From NCBI GenBank assembly GCA_002315885.1, contig DCIO01000018.1, positions 14,791 to 44,966 on the forward strand: a DNA stretch of 30,176 nucleotides, given 5' to 3'. The notes beneath the pieces were generated by a model. The model did no database searches. It worked only from the letters and a program-made list of their open reading frames with translations, and was not told the origin of the DNA. The number at the start of each line of letters is the position of its first letter. The first letter of the stretch is position 1. Positions 15,546-22,814 of the stretch are shown here, in pieces. Made by a program: the position numbers and the translations under genes. This DNA comes from Lentisphaeria bacterium UBA1724 (GTDB taxonomy: Bacteria; Verrucomicrobiota; Lentisphaeria; Oligosphaerales; Oligosphaeraceae).

Positions 15546-16928
15546 TTAGGAGTAATTTGGCAGCAAATCCCCATGTGCCGCAATCATGTCGTCGCAGAGC
15601 GCCTTGATTCTGTCGATGGGCAGTTCGCCCGCCGTATGCGGATCCAGCATTGCCGCTTGATAGAGGGACTGACGGCTACGGGTAAGCGCCGCCTCTATGG
15701 AAAGCAACTGCACATTGATGTTTGTCATGTTCAGCGCAGCGCACTGCATCGGAAGGCGACCGACCACCGTGCCACGGATACCATCGCCGTCCGCAATGCA
15801 GGGAACCTCCACGATCGCCTCGGATGGAAGGTTTTCAATATATCCATTGTTGGGCAGATTTCCTCCAAAGGAGAATGACCTGCAAGAGACCATCGCCTCC
15901 ATGATTTCCGAGGCATATTCGATGGAATGGACGTGGGTAAGGCTCTTCTCGCGAATGGCCTTGTACTCCTGTGCCCATTGTTCGCGCTGGCGAACACATC
16001 GCTTCGGGTATTCATCCAGGGTGATTCCATAGTCGCTCACCACATCCGGATAGGCGGCTTTTATCCAAAAGGGCGTGTATTCCGCATTGTGGACACTCGA
16101 TTCGGTGACATAATATCCAAAATCCTGCATGAGCTGCAGGCGCACAAGATTGGCGTCCTCCCCATCGGAACGCGGCTGGACATGGCCCACATTCTCACGA
16201 AGATACTCTGCCGCCTTCGCATGCAATTCCGGATACATGTCCTTGCCGTCCTTTGTGACTTCCAGCAACCATGCCATGTGATTGATTCCAGCGACCTTCT
16301 CCTTCCAGCCGTAATCCATCGGCAATTTATGCTTCTTGTCAAAATCCACGCGGAAGGAATACATCCCAAGCGTATTCAGCAGGCTCGCCACACAAACCTG
16401 CACGCTATGGCAGAGGCCGATTGCACGAACGGAGGTCGCCTTCAGGACCGCCCCCGTAAGCATTGCCATGGGATTCGCGTAGTTGAGCAGCCACGCCTCG
16501 GGGCAGACTGCTTCCATTTCCCGTGCCACATCCAACAGGAAGGGAATGCTCCGCTGAGCACGGAAAATCCCCCCGATACCCATGGTATCTGCGATTGTCT
16601 GGCGAAGGCCATATTTTTTCGGCACCTCGAAATCCACCACGGTGGCGGGTTCGTAACCGCCGATGTTCGCCGCATTGATGACGAAATCCGCACCAGACAA
16701 CGCCTCCCGCCGAGAGGCTTCGCCACAGAAGCACACAAAACGCATCCTGCCGCCGTTGATACTCCCATTCAGATTCTCCAGAATCTCCAGGGACTCCTTC
16801 AGCCGGACACCATCAATGTCATACAACGCGACTTCCGCATCCTGCAACGAGGGCAACTGCATGCAGTCCCCCAGGATGTTCCTCACGAAAACTGTACTTC
16901 CCGCCCCGATGAAAACAATCTTCGTCAT
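15546..16928 (-). CDS. melA: GH4 alpha-galactosidase (MelA-like)
   Basis: The 460-residue product belongs to glycoside hydrolase family 4, whose members use NAD+ and Mn2+ and cleave by an oxidation-elimination mechanism. It follows E. coli MelA along its length: GAGST for NAD (8-12), QTIADTMGIGGIFRA (110-124), LNYANPMAM (148-156), the metal-binding Cys-His pair in GLCHSVQ (C173, H174), GINHMAW (N216, H217), ESSVHNAEYTP, and LDEYPKRCV. About ten extra residues sit between the Cys-His motif and GINH. No signal peptide is present, so it acts in the cytoplasm on imported alpha-galactosides. It lies between the GH109 gene (9 nt upstream) and the deacetylase-like gene, in one operon. Alpha-galactosidase rather than alpha-glucosidase or galacturonidase is inferred from similarity. 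Confidence 0.9.
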   Translation of the reverse strand: MTKIVFIGAGSTVFVRNILGDCMQLPSLQDAEVALYDIDGVRLKESLEILENLNGSINGGRMRFVCFCGEASRREALSGADFVINAANIGGYEPATVVDFEVPKKYGLRQTIADTMGIGGIFRAQRSIPFLLDVAREMEAVCPEAWLLNYANPMAMLTGAVLKATSVRAIGLCHSVQVCVASLLNTLGMYSFRVDFDKKHKLPMDYGWKEKVAGINHMAWLLEVTKDGKDMYPELHAKAAEYLRENVGHVQPRSDGEDANLVRLQLMQDFGYYVTESSVHNAEYTPFWIKAAYPDVVSDYGITLDEYPKRCVRQREQWAQEYKAIREKSLTHVHSIEYASEIMEAMVSCRSFSFGGNLPNNGYIENLPSEAIVEVPCIADGDGIRGTVVGRLPMQCAALNMTNINVQLLSIEAALTRSRQSLYQAAMLDPHTAGELPIDRIKALCDDMIAAHGDLLPNYS

Positions 16929-16937
16929 TGCCGTTTC

Positions 16938-18425
16938 TCAATATGCCCTGGTCTCGCCATTTTCGTCGACATAGTAGTATTTGACCCCGTCGAAATCCTT
17001 CCAGGCACCCCGGGTGAAATCCGGAATCTCCACGGGCATTCCGCCCAGCTGAACGGATTTCAAACTGGCATTGCTGACGCAGGACCAGGCAACGCTGTCA
17101 TATACATCGATATCCAACGGCAGACCATTGTTGAGGCAGTAAATCAAACGCATGAGCATGACCGCATCCATGCCACCGTGCCCACCGAACTTCTCCGCCT
17201 CGGCTGAGAATTTCGCGTAGATGGGATGGCGGTATTTTTCCAGAAGAGCATTGACTTTGTCCACGGGGAGATCCACATGGAAATTCGGTTCGAAGGCAAG
17301 GCGACGCTGGCAAGTGTCCTTTGAAAGCTTATGCTGGGAGTGGTCCTCCGCAAAACCGCGGGTGCCATTGAGGCGATATGCACGGCTGTAGGGCTGGCGT
17401 AGCACCGTGGAGTAATAGAGCATGATGGTACGACCCTTCTCCGTAGTGATGATGGAAAGATTCTGGTCTGGACGGAAATGCCCCTCGGGAATGGGATTCT
17501 TCGGCCCCATGAGCATATTCACGGCGTGACGCATGGTGAAATCCGCGGTTTCTGCGGAGACGATGGTCTTCATGCGGTCCCCGCGATTGATGCCAAGCCA
17601 GTGGGCGATGGGCCCCAATCCGTGGGTGGGATAGCTGTTGCCGGAAATCTTCGGCACCTTGGTCGGAGATTCGCTACGCCAGTTCTTGGGATCGCTGTAG
17701 TCAAAACGGTACTCCTCCAGATTGTGGAGATAGCCCGCCTCCGCATGTACGGTCTGACCAAACAGCCCCAGATCCACCATGTTCTTGATCGCCAGCTCGT
17801 AATCGCCATACATGCAATTTTCCAGCATGATGCAGTGACGCTGGTTGCGCTCTGCCGCATTCACCAGCTGCCAGGCCTCCTCCACATTGGTGATGATGGG
17901 CACCTCCACCGCCACGTGCTTGCCGTGGTCCATGGCGTAAATCGCGATTGGCAAATGCAAGCTAGGCGGCGTGGCGGCGAAAATGAGGTCGATGTCGTCC
18001 CGCTCGCAAATGCCCTTCCAGCCATTTGGGTCCGTGGTATAGTCTACCTCGTAGGGATAGTCCTTGGCCTTGAGTTCACGGTCGATGGCATCCAGCTTCT
18101 CCTGGTAGAGATCCGCCGCGGCCTTGATGGTGACATGCTCGGGAAAATTCGAGAGCACCCGCAGGAACATGCCGCCGCGGGCTCCGCAACCAATGAAGGC
18201 ACAGCGGATATTCTTGATGGGCTCCACCTTGAAACCAAGTACACTCTTCTGTCCTTCGGGACGCTCGGGTGTCTCATACTGATACGCAGTATGCTCCCGC
18301 AAAGCCAGGTTCTCGGCCTTCAGGTCCGCAAGCTCCTTCTCCAATTGCTCAACACTCTTCTCCGAACCAGCCATGAGCGCCACCTGAATGAAAAATGCCA
18401 CCAATACCAGAAAAATCTTTCTCAT
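16938..18425 (-). CDS. GH109-type NAD-dependent glycosidase (Gfo/Idh/MocA fold)
   Basis: The 495-residue product is an exported Gfo/Idh/MocA-fold protein that matches glycoside hydrolase family 109 (alpha-N-acetylgalactosaminidases that use bound NAD+). Residues about 1-20 are a Sec signal peptide. About 22-45 form a short coiled coil (EQLEKELADLKAENLALRE). The Rossmann domain opens with CAFIGCGARGGMFL (NAD motif near 79-84). Family features include NSYPTHGLGPIAHWLGINRG (near 265-284), GHGGMDAVMLMRLIYCLNNG (near 413-432), LDIDVYDSVAWS and the C-terminal VEIPDFTRGAW. The start is the ATG at 18425, 15 nt after the previous stop; a GTG four codons upstream is possible. The signal lacks a twin-arginine motif. 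The substrate is inferred from the family: terminal alpha-GalNAc, as in blood group A or mucin glycans. Confidence 0.85.
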   Translation of the reverse strand: MRKIFLVLVAFFIQVALMAGSEKSVEQLEKELADLKAENLALREHTAYQYETPERPEGQKSVLGFKVEPIKNIRCAFIGCGARGGMFLRVLSNFPEHVTIKAAADLYQEKLDAIDRELKAKDYPYEVDYTTDPNGWKGICERDDIDLIFAATPPSLHLPIAIYAMDHGKHVAVEVPIITNVEEAWQLVNAAERNQRHCIMLENCMYGDYELAIKNMVDLGLFGQTVHAEAGYLHNLEEYRFDYSDPKNWRSESPTKVPKISGNSYPTHGLGPIAHWLGINRGDRMKTIVSAETADFTMRHAVNMLMGPKNPIPEGHFRPDQNLSIITTEKGRTIMLYYSTVLRQPYSRAYRLNGTRGFAEDHSQHKLSKDTCQRRLAFEPNFHVDLPVDKVNALLEKYRHPIYAKFSAEAEKFGGHGGMDAVMLMRLIYCLNNGLPLDIDVYDSVAWSCVSNASLKSVQLGGMPVEIPDFTRGAWKDFDGVKYYYVDENGETRAY

Positions 18426-18440
18426 TGTACTCACCACCCT

Positions 18441-19223
18441 CTAGTCTAATTCCTCGAATGTAAGATTGCGGAAGAGAACACCCTTGCCGCCAATGCCCAA
18501 CCCAACAGCCTGGGTGCCAGCCCAAAACTTGTCACTGCAGGCGCGTTTGCTTTCCCCGGTGACCTCAAAGGAGAGTGTCTGCCACTCATCGGTAGCATAT
18601 ACGTCCTTGCCAATGCCCTGCCAACCGTAGTAGTGCAGACGCACCAGATCGCCAGGAACCAGCGCAGGCGTCCAGTTCACCTTGAGAATCAACCTGTCAC
18701 CATCGATTTCATATCCATCAATGACGCTCCAATAGAAGTTCGGTATGTCTGAAAGATCTCTCTTCACCAGGAAGGTCACCGCACGACGGACTTTTCTCTC
18801 GCTCTCCAACTCCTTCTTCCACGCATCGGTCAAACGCAACACAACACGCTTGCCACGACTCGGCGAAATTTCAAGGACCTCCGCCTCACTGCCCTCAATG
18901 AATGAAACATGGACACCCTCAATCATCTTGCACTTCATGTTGTAGGGCGACAAAACCACCGTGCCACGGACACGAGACTCCGCAACCGCATCCGACTTCT
19001 TGTATTCCACGGATACCCGATACCGCTTCTTCGTATCCACCAATGTGTGCTGAACGCTCCGTACCAGACCGCTCCCGGTTGGCGCCAGAAGGCCGTCCTG
19101 CGTGACTTCAATCTCGGCCGCGGCACCAAAATCCACCTGCGCCCTGGGATTGAGGAGAATGTCGCCAGCAAAGGCAGTCGCGCCCATGACGAATAACATA
19201 AACAGATTCTTGATTGGATTCAT
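18441..19223 (-). CDS. Exported beta-rich hypothetical protein
   Basis: The 260-residue product starts at the ATG at 19223 with a signal peptide (about 1-19, cleavage near AFA-GD). The mature part is beta-rich, without enzyme motifs; segments such as NPRAQVDFGAAAEIEV, DTKKRYRVSVEYKKS and the C-terminal EWQTLSFEVTGES, then GKGVLFRNLTFEELD resemble a jelly-roll carbohydrate-binding module. I cannot assign a family. It is encoded between the pseudopilin and the GH109 gene and stops 15 nt before the GH109 ATG, so it probably serves the same glycan-degrading locus, perhaps as a periplasmic or surface glycan-binding protein. Confidence 0.65.
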   Translation of the reverse strand: MNPIKNLFMLFVMGATAFAGDILLNPRAQVDFGAAAEIEVTQDGLLAPTGSGLVRSVQHTLVDTKKRYRVSVEYKKSDAVAESRVRGTVVLSPYNMKCKMIEGVHVSFIEGSEAEVLEISPSRGKRVVLRLTDAWKKELESERKVRRAVTFLVKRDLSDIPNFYWSVIDGYEIDGDRLILKVNWTPALVPGDLVRLHYYGWQGIGKDVYATDEWQTLSFEVTGESKRACSDKFWAGTQAVGLGIGGKGVLFRNLTFEELD

Positions 19224-19309
19224 TGTGGATGAAAATGTGATTTGAATATTGAGTCGACCATGGCAATTCTTGAGCAAGGCAATCCGAAAGAAAGCTTGCA
19301 AGGCGCATA

Positions 19310-19368
19310 TCCCCGTGTGACCGCCTTGCGAAATACCTGTGAGCGACGCAAGGCGAAAAACACGGGGA
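19310..19368. other. Two-tier stem-loop between pseudopilin and exported protein genes
   Basis: The outer arms TCCCCGTGT (19310-19318) and ACACGGGGA (19360-19368) pair perfectly. Inside them CGCCTTGCG (19322-19330) and CGCAAGGCG (19347-19355) also pair perfectly, around a 16-nt loop. The two 9-bp stems are separated by 3 and 4 unpaired bases. It starts 14 nt beyond the pseudopilin stop codon on the minus strand. No T-run follows on either strand, so it may be an mRNA processing or stabiliser element that sets pilin versus enzyme expression. Confidence 0.7.
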
Positions 19369-19382
19369 CGATTCGGAAACGA

Positions 19383-20234
19383 CTACTTTGTGAGGGTGAT
19401 GACGGTCAAGGATGAACCCGTGCCATTGCCCTTGGCGTAGTAATTGGGGTGGTTGACAATCGTATAATATGGCTGCGCATTGCCGCGAACCACGCTGAAA
19501 ATCTCCAGATTCCGGATTGCTCCCTGGTTAATTGCAGTCGAGGCATGGCCGTCCGCGTAGGCGACGTTTGCGCCCTCACCATGACGCGCACAGAGACGGC
19601 CCCAGTTTGCGGCATTGTAAGGAAGCAGAACATTGGATTGGACCCATCCGGGATTGGATGCGGCGACATCCGCGATGACCACCATGTTGGAGAACGATGC
19701 CTGACCGGCGGAAGTGGTGGATTGGGTCACAAGGACCTCGTTACCGTAGCCAACCCATATGCCTTCAGTGTTTCCCTTGAAAAGCGGCCACACGTATTGT
19801 GCATTGGAATCAATATAGGAAAAACCATAGGTGCCCAGACCAGGATATTCGGGCTTCTCGAACTGATAGGTCGTGCAGAAGAAACTCTTGGGAATCAGAG
19901 AATCCTTACGGTTTCCAGTGGCACTCGCAGTGGCAAGGGAGTTGCCGACCAATTCGCTGGAGTCAAGAGTCGGACCACCAAGGTAGGGAACAAGATGTGC
20001 TACCGCACTGACATTGGGATAGCACTGAAGCGAACCATACCCGCCAGGAACGTAGTCTTCGTTGTCCACGGAATACAACGTGTAGGCCAGAACAACTTGC
20101 TTCTGATTGTTGACGCAGGAGATGGTGCGGGCCTTCTCACGGGCCTTCGACAACGCGGGCAAAAGCATGGCGGCCAAAATCGCGATAATCGCGATGACAA
20201 CCAACAATTCAATCAAGGTGAAGGACTTCTTCAT
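19383..20234 (-). CDS. Type II secretion/type IV pilus-like pseudopilin
   Basis: The 283-residue product begins MKKSFTLIELLVVIAIIAIL, a textbook prepilin N-terminus: a short basic leader, the F-T-L-I-E cleavage and methylation site, and a hydrophobic helix ending in LLPALSKAREKAR. The C-terminal half ends with the Planctomycete/Lentisphaerae-type motif CARHGEGANVAYADGHAS (H-x(n)-ADGH), as in DUF1559-like pseudopilins. The globular domain has no known enzymatic motif. AAGGAG lies 6 nt before the ATG. It is the first gene downstream of the AraC regulator and is followed on the same strand by glycan-degrading genes, so it may be a surface or secretion component dedicated to that locus rather than a general pilin. 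No prepilin peptidase or pilus ATPase is present nearby. Confidence 0.9.
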   Translation of the reverse strand: MKKSFTLIELLVVIAIIAILAAMLLPALSKAREKARTISCVNNQKQVVLAYTLYSVDNEDYVPGGYGSLQCYPNVSAVAHLVPYLGGPTLDSSELVGNSLATASATGNRKDSLIPKSFFCTTYQFEKPEYPGLGTYGFSYIDSNAQYVWPLFKGNTEGIWVGYGNEVLVTQSTTSAGQASFSNMVVIADVAASNPGWVQSNVLLPYNAANWGRLCARHGEGANVAYADGHASTAINQGAIRNLEIFSVVRGNAQPYYTIVNHPNYYAKGNGTGSSLTVITLTK

Positions 20235-20496
20235 TGTTTCTCCTTTTTAACAGGATGGATTCATTTAGCAACAGATACAAAAAAATAACAATTCAAAAAA
20301 TCTTTCTGACATATCATATTCTCGTAAAAATAATATGAAATTCAAGAAGATATCACGTTGCTTCAATATGAATAAATAGCCAATTTATATGACTTTCAAG
20401 CCATACTAAAAAACACACATACGCCCCCGACCCCTTGTCGTCGCGGCAGCAAGGAGACAGTACCTCTCACAGCCCCCCCCAAAAAAACTGCGTCCT
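20235..20496. other. AT-rich intergenic region upstream of the pseudopilin gene
   Basis: The part next to the pseudopilin gene (20250-20420) is much more AT-rich than the surrounding genes and must hold its promoter, read on the minus strand. TTGAAA (20391-20396 on the complement) and TTTATT have 17-bp spacing but the second box is poor, so I do not fix a promoter. The part near the AraC stop (20440-20500) is C-rich with a run of eight C and seven A. Confidence 0.35.
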
Positions 20497-21327
20497 CTAG
20501 GGTTTGCAGAACCTTTTCGGTGTCACGCCATATTTTTCTCTGAATACCTTGCAGAAATAGCTTGCATCGTTGAAGCCGGTGCGTGCTGCCACCTCCTTGA
20601 TGGAATTTGCGCCATCACGAAGAAGCAGTTCTGCCATTTTTAGGCGTGCCTGAATAATGAACTCCTGAGCTGTAGTTCCGGCAATATCATTGAAAACCCG
20701 TGAAAACTGCCGATGGCTATATCCGAATTCAGCGGCGAGGGAGCCGATATCAATTGGTTCGGCGATATGGAGAGCCACCCAGGCCGTGATTTTATCAAGC
20801 AACCCCCTCGTGGTCTGTTGCAGCGAATGCTGATTCAGTTCATTTAGGACGGTCATGAGAAAATCATACGTCCTGGCAGAGACCTCGTATGGTGAAATCA
20901 GTTCGCCATTGACGCCCTTTTGAACGATATCCCATGTCTTCTGTATGATGGGTGAATTCTCATCCAGCTTGAAGAGATTGCCGTATTTCTTCATGATGAA
21001 TCGGCAGAGCCTGTTGGCCTCCTCACCTTTTATGGTCAGATAGACGACCTCCCAATGATTGGACCCCCTGGGTAAATAATAGCTGGTCTCGCTTGGAATC
21101 TTTGCCAGAAATGCGGTCCCAGGAAGGAGCTTTTGCTGGTCATTGGGGGATTTGATGACACCATATCCACTTATGGTATACTCCCATACGTAGAACTCCT
21201 CGGACCCGCGCATCCAGCAATCAACGTGAGCCTTCTCGGATTCGGCGATTTCATGCCCACAATTGATGAGCGTCGCCCCAAGCGAGGTGTCGGTGCTCGG
21301 CGTAAAAAAATTGAAATAGCGCTTCAT
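20497..21327 (-). CDS. AraC-family transcriptional regulator
   Basis: The 276-residue product has an N-terminal cupin-like sensing domain (about 1-160) and a C-terminal AraC/XylS DNA-binding domain (about 177-276) with two helix-turn-helix units: IDIGSLAAEFGYSHRQFSRVF, shown here as a motif region near 193-213, and SIKEVAARTGFNDASYFCKV with the final KYGVTPKRF. Such regulators usually activate sugar-use genes on binding a sugar. It lies directly upstream of, and on the same strand as, the pseudopilin-GH109-MelA genes and is divergent from the amidohydrolase gene, so it is the likely local regulator of one or both. No Shine-Dalgarno sequence precedes its ATG. Confidence 0.92.
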   Translation of the reverse strand: MKRYFNFFTPSTDTSLGATLINCGHEIAESEKAHVDCWMRGSEEFYVWEYTISGYGVIKSPNDQQKLLPGTAFLAKIPSETSYYLPRGSNHWEVVYLTIKGEEANRLCRFIMKKYGNLFKLDENSPIIQKTWDIVQKGVNGELISPYEVSARTYDFLMTVLNELNQHSLQQTTRGLLDKITAWVALHIAEPIDIGSLAAEFGYSHRQFSRVFNDIAGTTAQEFIIQARLKMAELLLRDGANSIKEVAARTGFNDASYFCKVFREKYGVTPKRFCKP

Positions 21328-21509
21328 AGGAAAATCAAATGCGGCAGGGAGAACACTTGCACCACGGCATGGTCATCGCACTACAGCAACATCACCACCA
21401 CCCATGAGCTGTTGCTCTCAAACAAAGCATCCTACCGTTTTGCAATGCGTTATTAAATTAACCTCAATTCCACTCTTTGCAAATCCTCTTTTTTCCCTTG
21501 CCACTCTGA

Positions 21510-21538
21510 GCTTGCGTCCCCGTAAATGCTTCGCAAGC
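21510..21538 (+). promoter_or_regulatory. Hairpin in the leader of the amidohydrolase gene
   Basis: GCTTGCG (21510-21516) and CGCAAGC (21532-21538) form a perfect 7-bp stem with a 15-nt loop containing CCCCGT. It ends 33 nt before the amidohydrolase ATG in the divergent spacer with the AraC gene. It could be an operator or a leader hairpin. Confidence 0.3.
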
Positions 21539-21571
21539 CATCCCCAGAAATCTGTCTTCAAAAGAAAAGCC

Positions 21572-22738
21572 ATGGACTTCAAACAGGCCGCATTTGCCAT
21601 CAACGACGAGTTAATCCAATTCCGCCGGGACCTCCACAGGCATCCTGAACTCGCGCTACAGGAATTCAGGACAACAGATAAGATCTGCGAGAAACTAGCG
21701 GAATATGGATTTGATTTTCGACGTCTTGAACCGACGGGTGTCATTGCAGATATCCCTGGTGGCACAAGCGGCAGGCGCGTTGCACTTCGGGCAGACATGG
21801 ATGCCCTCCCGATCACGGAAGAAACCGCTCTTCCCTTCTCATCTGTCGAGAATGGCAAAATGCACGCCTGCGGCCATGACATCCACACCGCCATGCTCCT
21901 AGGTGCGGCGAAGCTCCTGAATGAAAGACGCGACGACCTCAAAGGAAGTGTGCGTCTGATATTCCAGCCAGCGGAAGAGATTCTGTTAGGAGCAAAAAAC
22001 GCTATTGAACAGGGTGCCCTGGATGGATGCGACGCCATATTCGCGCAGCATGTCGGGAACATCCTCCCCGCAGGAGTCATCGGTCTGGCAATGAAGCCAT
22101 CCCATGCGGCCTGCGTCCTATTCAGTATCAAAGTCCATGGCAAGGGATCTCATGGGGGACGGCCTCACGAGGGACGTGATGCAATAGTGGCGGCCTCTGC
22201 AATCGTCATGGCTCTGCAGACCTTGGTGAGCCGAATCAACAACCCTTCTTCCCCACTGGTCATCACCGTCGGAAAATTCCAAGCAGGCAGTGCCAACAAC
22301 ATTACCGCCGGCGAAGCCCTTCTCGAAGGGACCTGCAGATACTACGACAAGGTGAACGACACCGAACTGCAGACGCACTTTGAGAACACCGTGCACGCCA
22401 TAGCGTCCGCATACGAGTGCACAGCGGATGTGGAATATGACAGAAAAATGCCGCCAGTGGTCAATGACCTCCTCCTCGGCAAATCCATCGCATTGAGTGC
22501 GGAAAAGATTTTTGGCAAGGAGAATATCCAGGAGGCTCCCTCAGGCATGGGCAGCGAAGACTTTGCCAAATACCAGCAGGTCATCCCTGGATTCATCGCA
22601 CGACTCGGTTCGGGAAGCGACGCCCCTGGCGGAAGCGAGGGCCTCCATAGTCCAAAGGTTGTCTTCGATGAAGGAGTAATCCCACTCGGCGCAGCGTTAA
22701 TGGCACAGACTGCCTTCGACTTCCTGGCAAACTCATAG
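21572..22738 (+). CDS. M20D-family amidohydrolase (N-acyl amino acid/hippurate hydrolase-like)
   Basis: The 388-residue product is an M20D-type metallo-amidohydrolase. Motifs in order are HRHPELALQEF near the start, RADMDALPITEE, the metal-binding HACGHD (98-103), QPAEE (132-136) with the general-base glutamate, the dimerisation-domain KGSHGGRPHEG, and GMGSEDFAKY near the C-terminus. Family members remove acyl groups from amino acids (hippurate, N-acetyl amino acids, N-acetyl-diaminopimelate); no signal peptide means cytoplasmic action. The ATG at 21572 is chosen because homology starts there; upstream codons in frame look like leader. Only a weak purine-rich stretch precedes it. It is divergent from the AraC gene, sharing a 244-bp spacer. 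The substrate is unknown. Confidence 0.9.
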   Translation: MDFKQAAFAINDELIQFRRDLHRHPELALQEFRTTDKICEKLAEYGFDFRRLEPTGVIADIPGGTSGRRVALRADMDALPITEETALPFSSVENGKMHACGHDIHTAMLLGAAKLLNERRDDLKGSVRLIFQPAEEILLGAKNAIEQGALDGCDAIFAQHVGNILPAGVIGLAMKPSHAACVLFSIKVHGKGSHGGRPHEGRDAIVAASAIVMALQTLVSRINNPSSPLVITVGKFQAGSANNITAGEALLEGTCRYYDKVNDTELQTHFENTVHAIASAYECTADVEYDRKMPPVVNDLLLGKSIALSAEKIFGKENIQEAPSGMGSEDFAKYQQVIPGFIARLGSGSDAPGGSEGLHSPKVVFDEGVIPLGAALMAQTAFDFLANS

Positions 22739-22814
22739 TCTTGCCATTAAGGGGATGTCGCGACGAAACCACCTTGGCATCCCCGCAACGAGACTTTATC
22801 CCATAGGAGCATCC

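Noticed and set aside
15927..17207. A 426-codon open frame opposite melA and the GH109 3' end
   Set aside because: It is antisense to two genes with intact catalytic motifs and has no recognisable domain or ribosome site.
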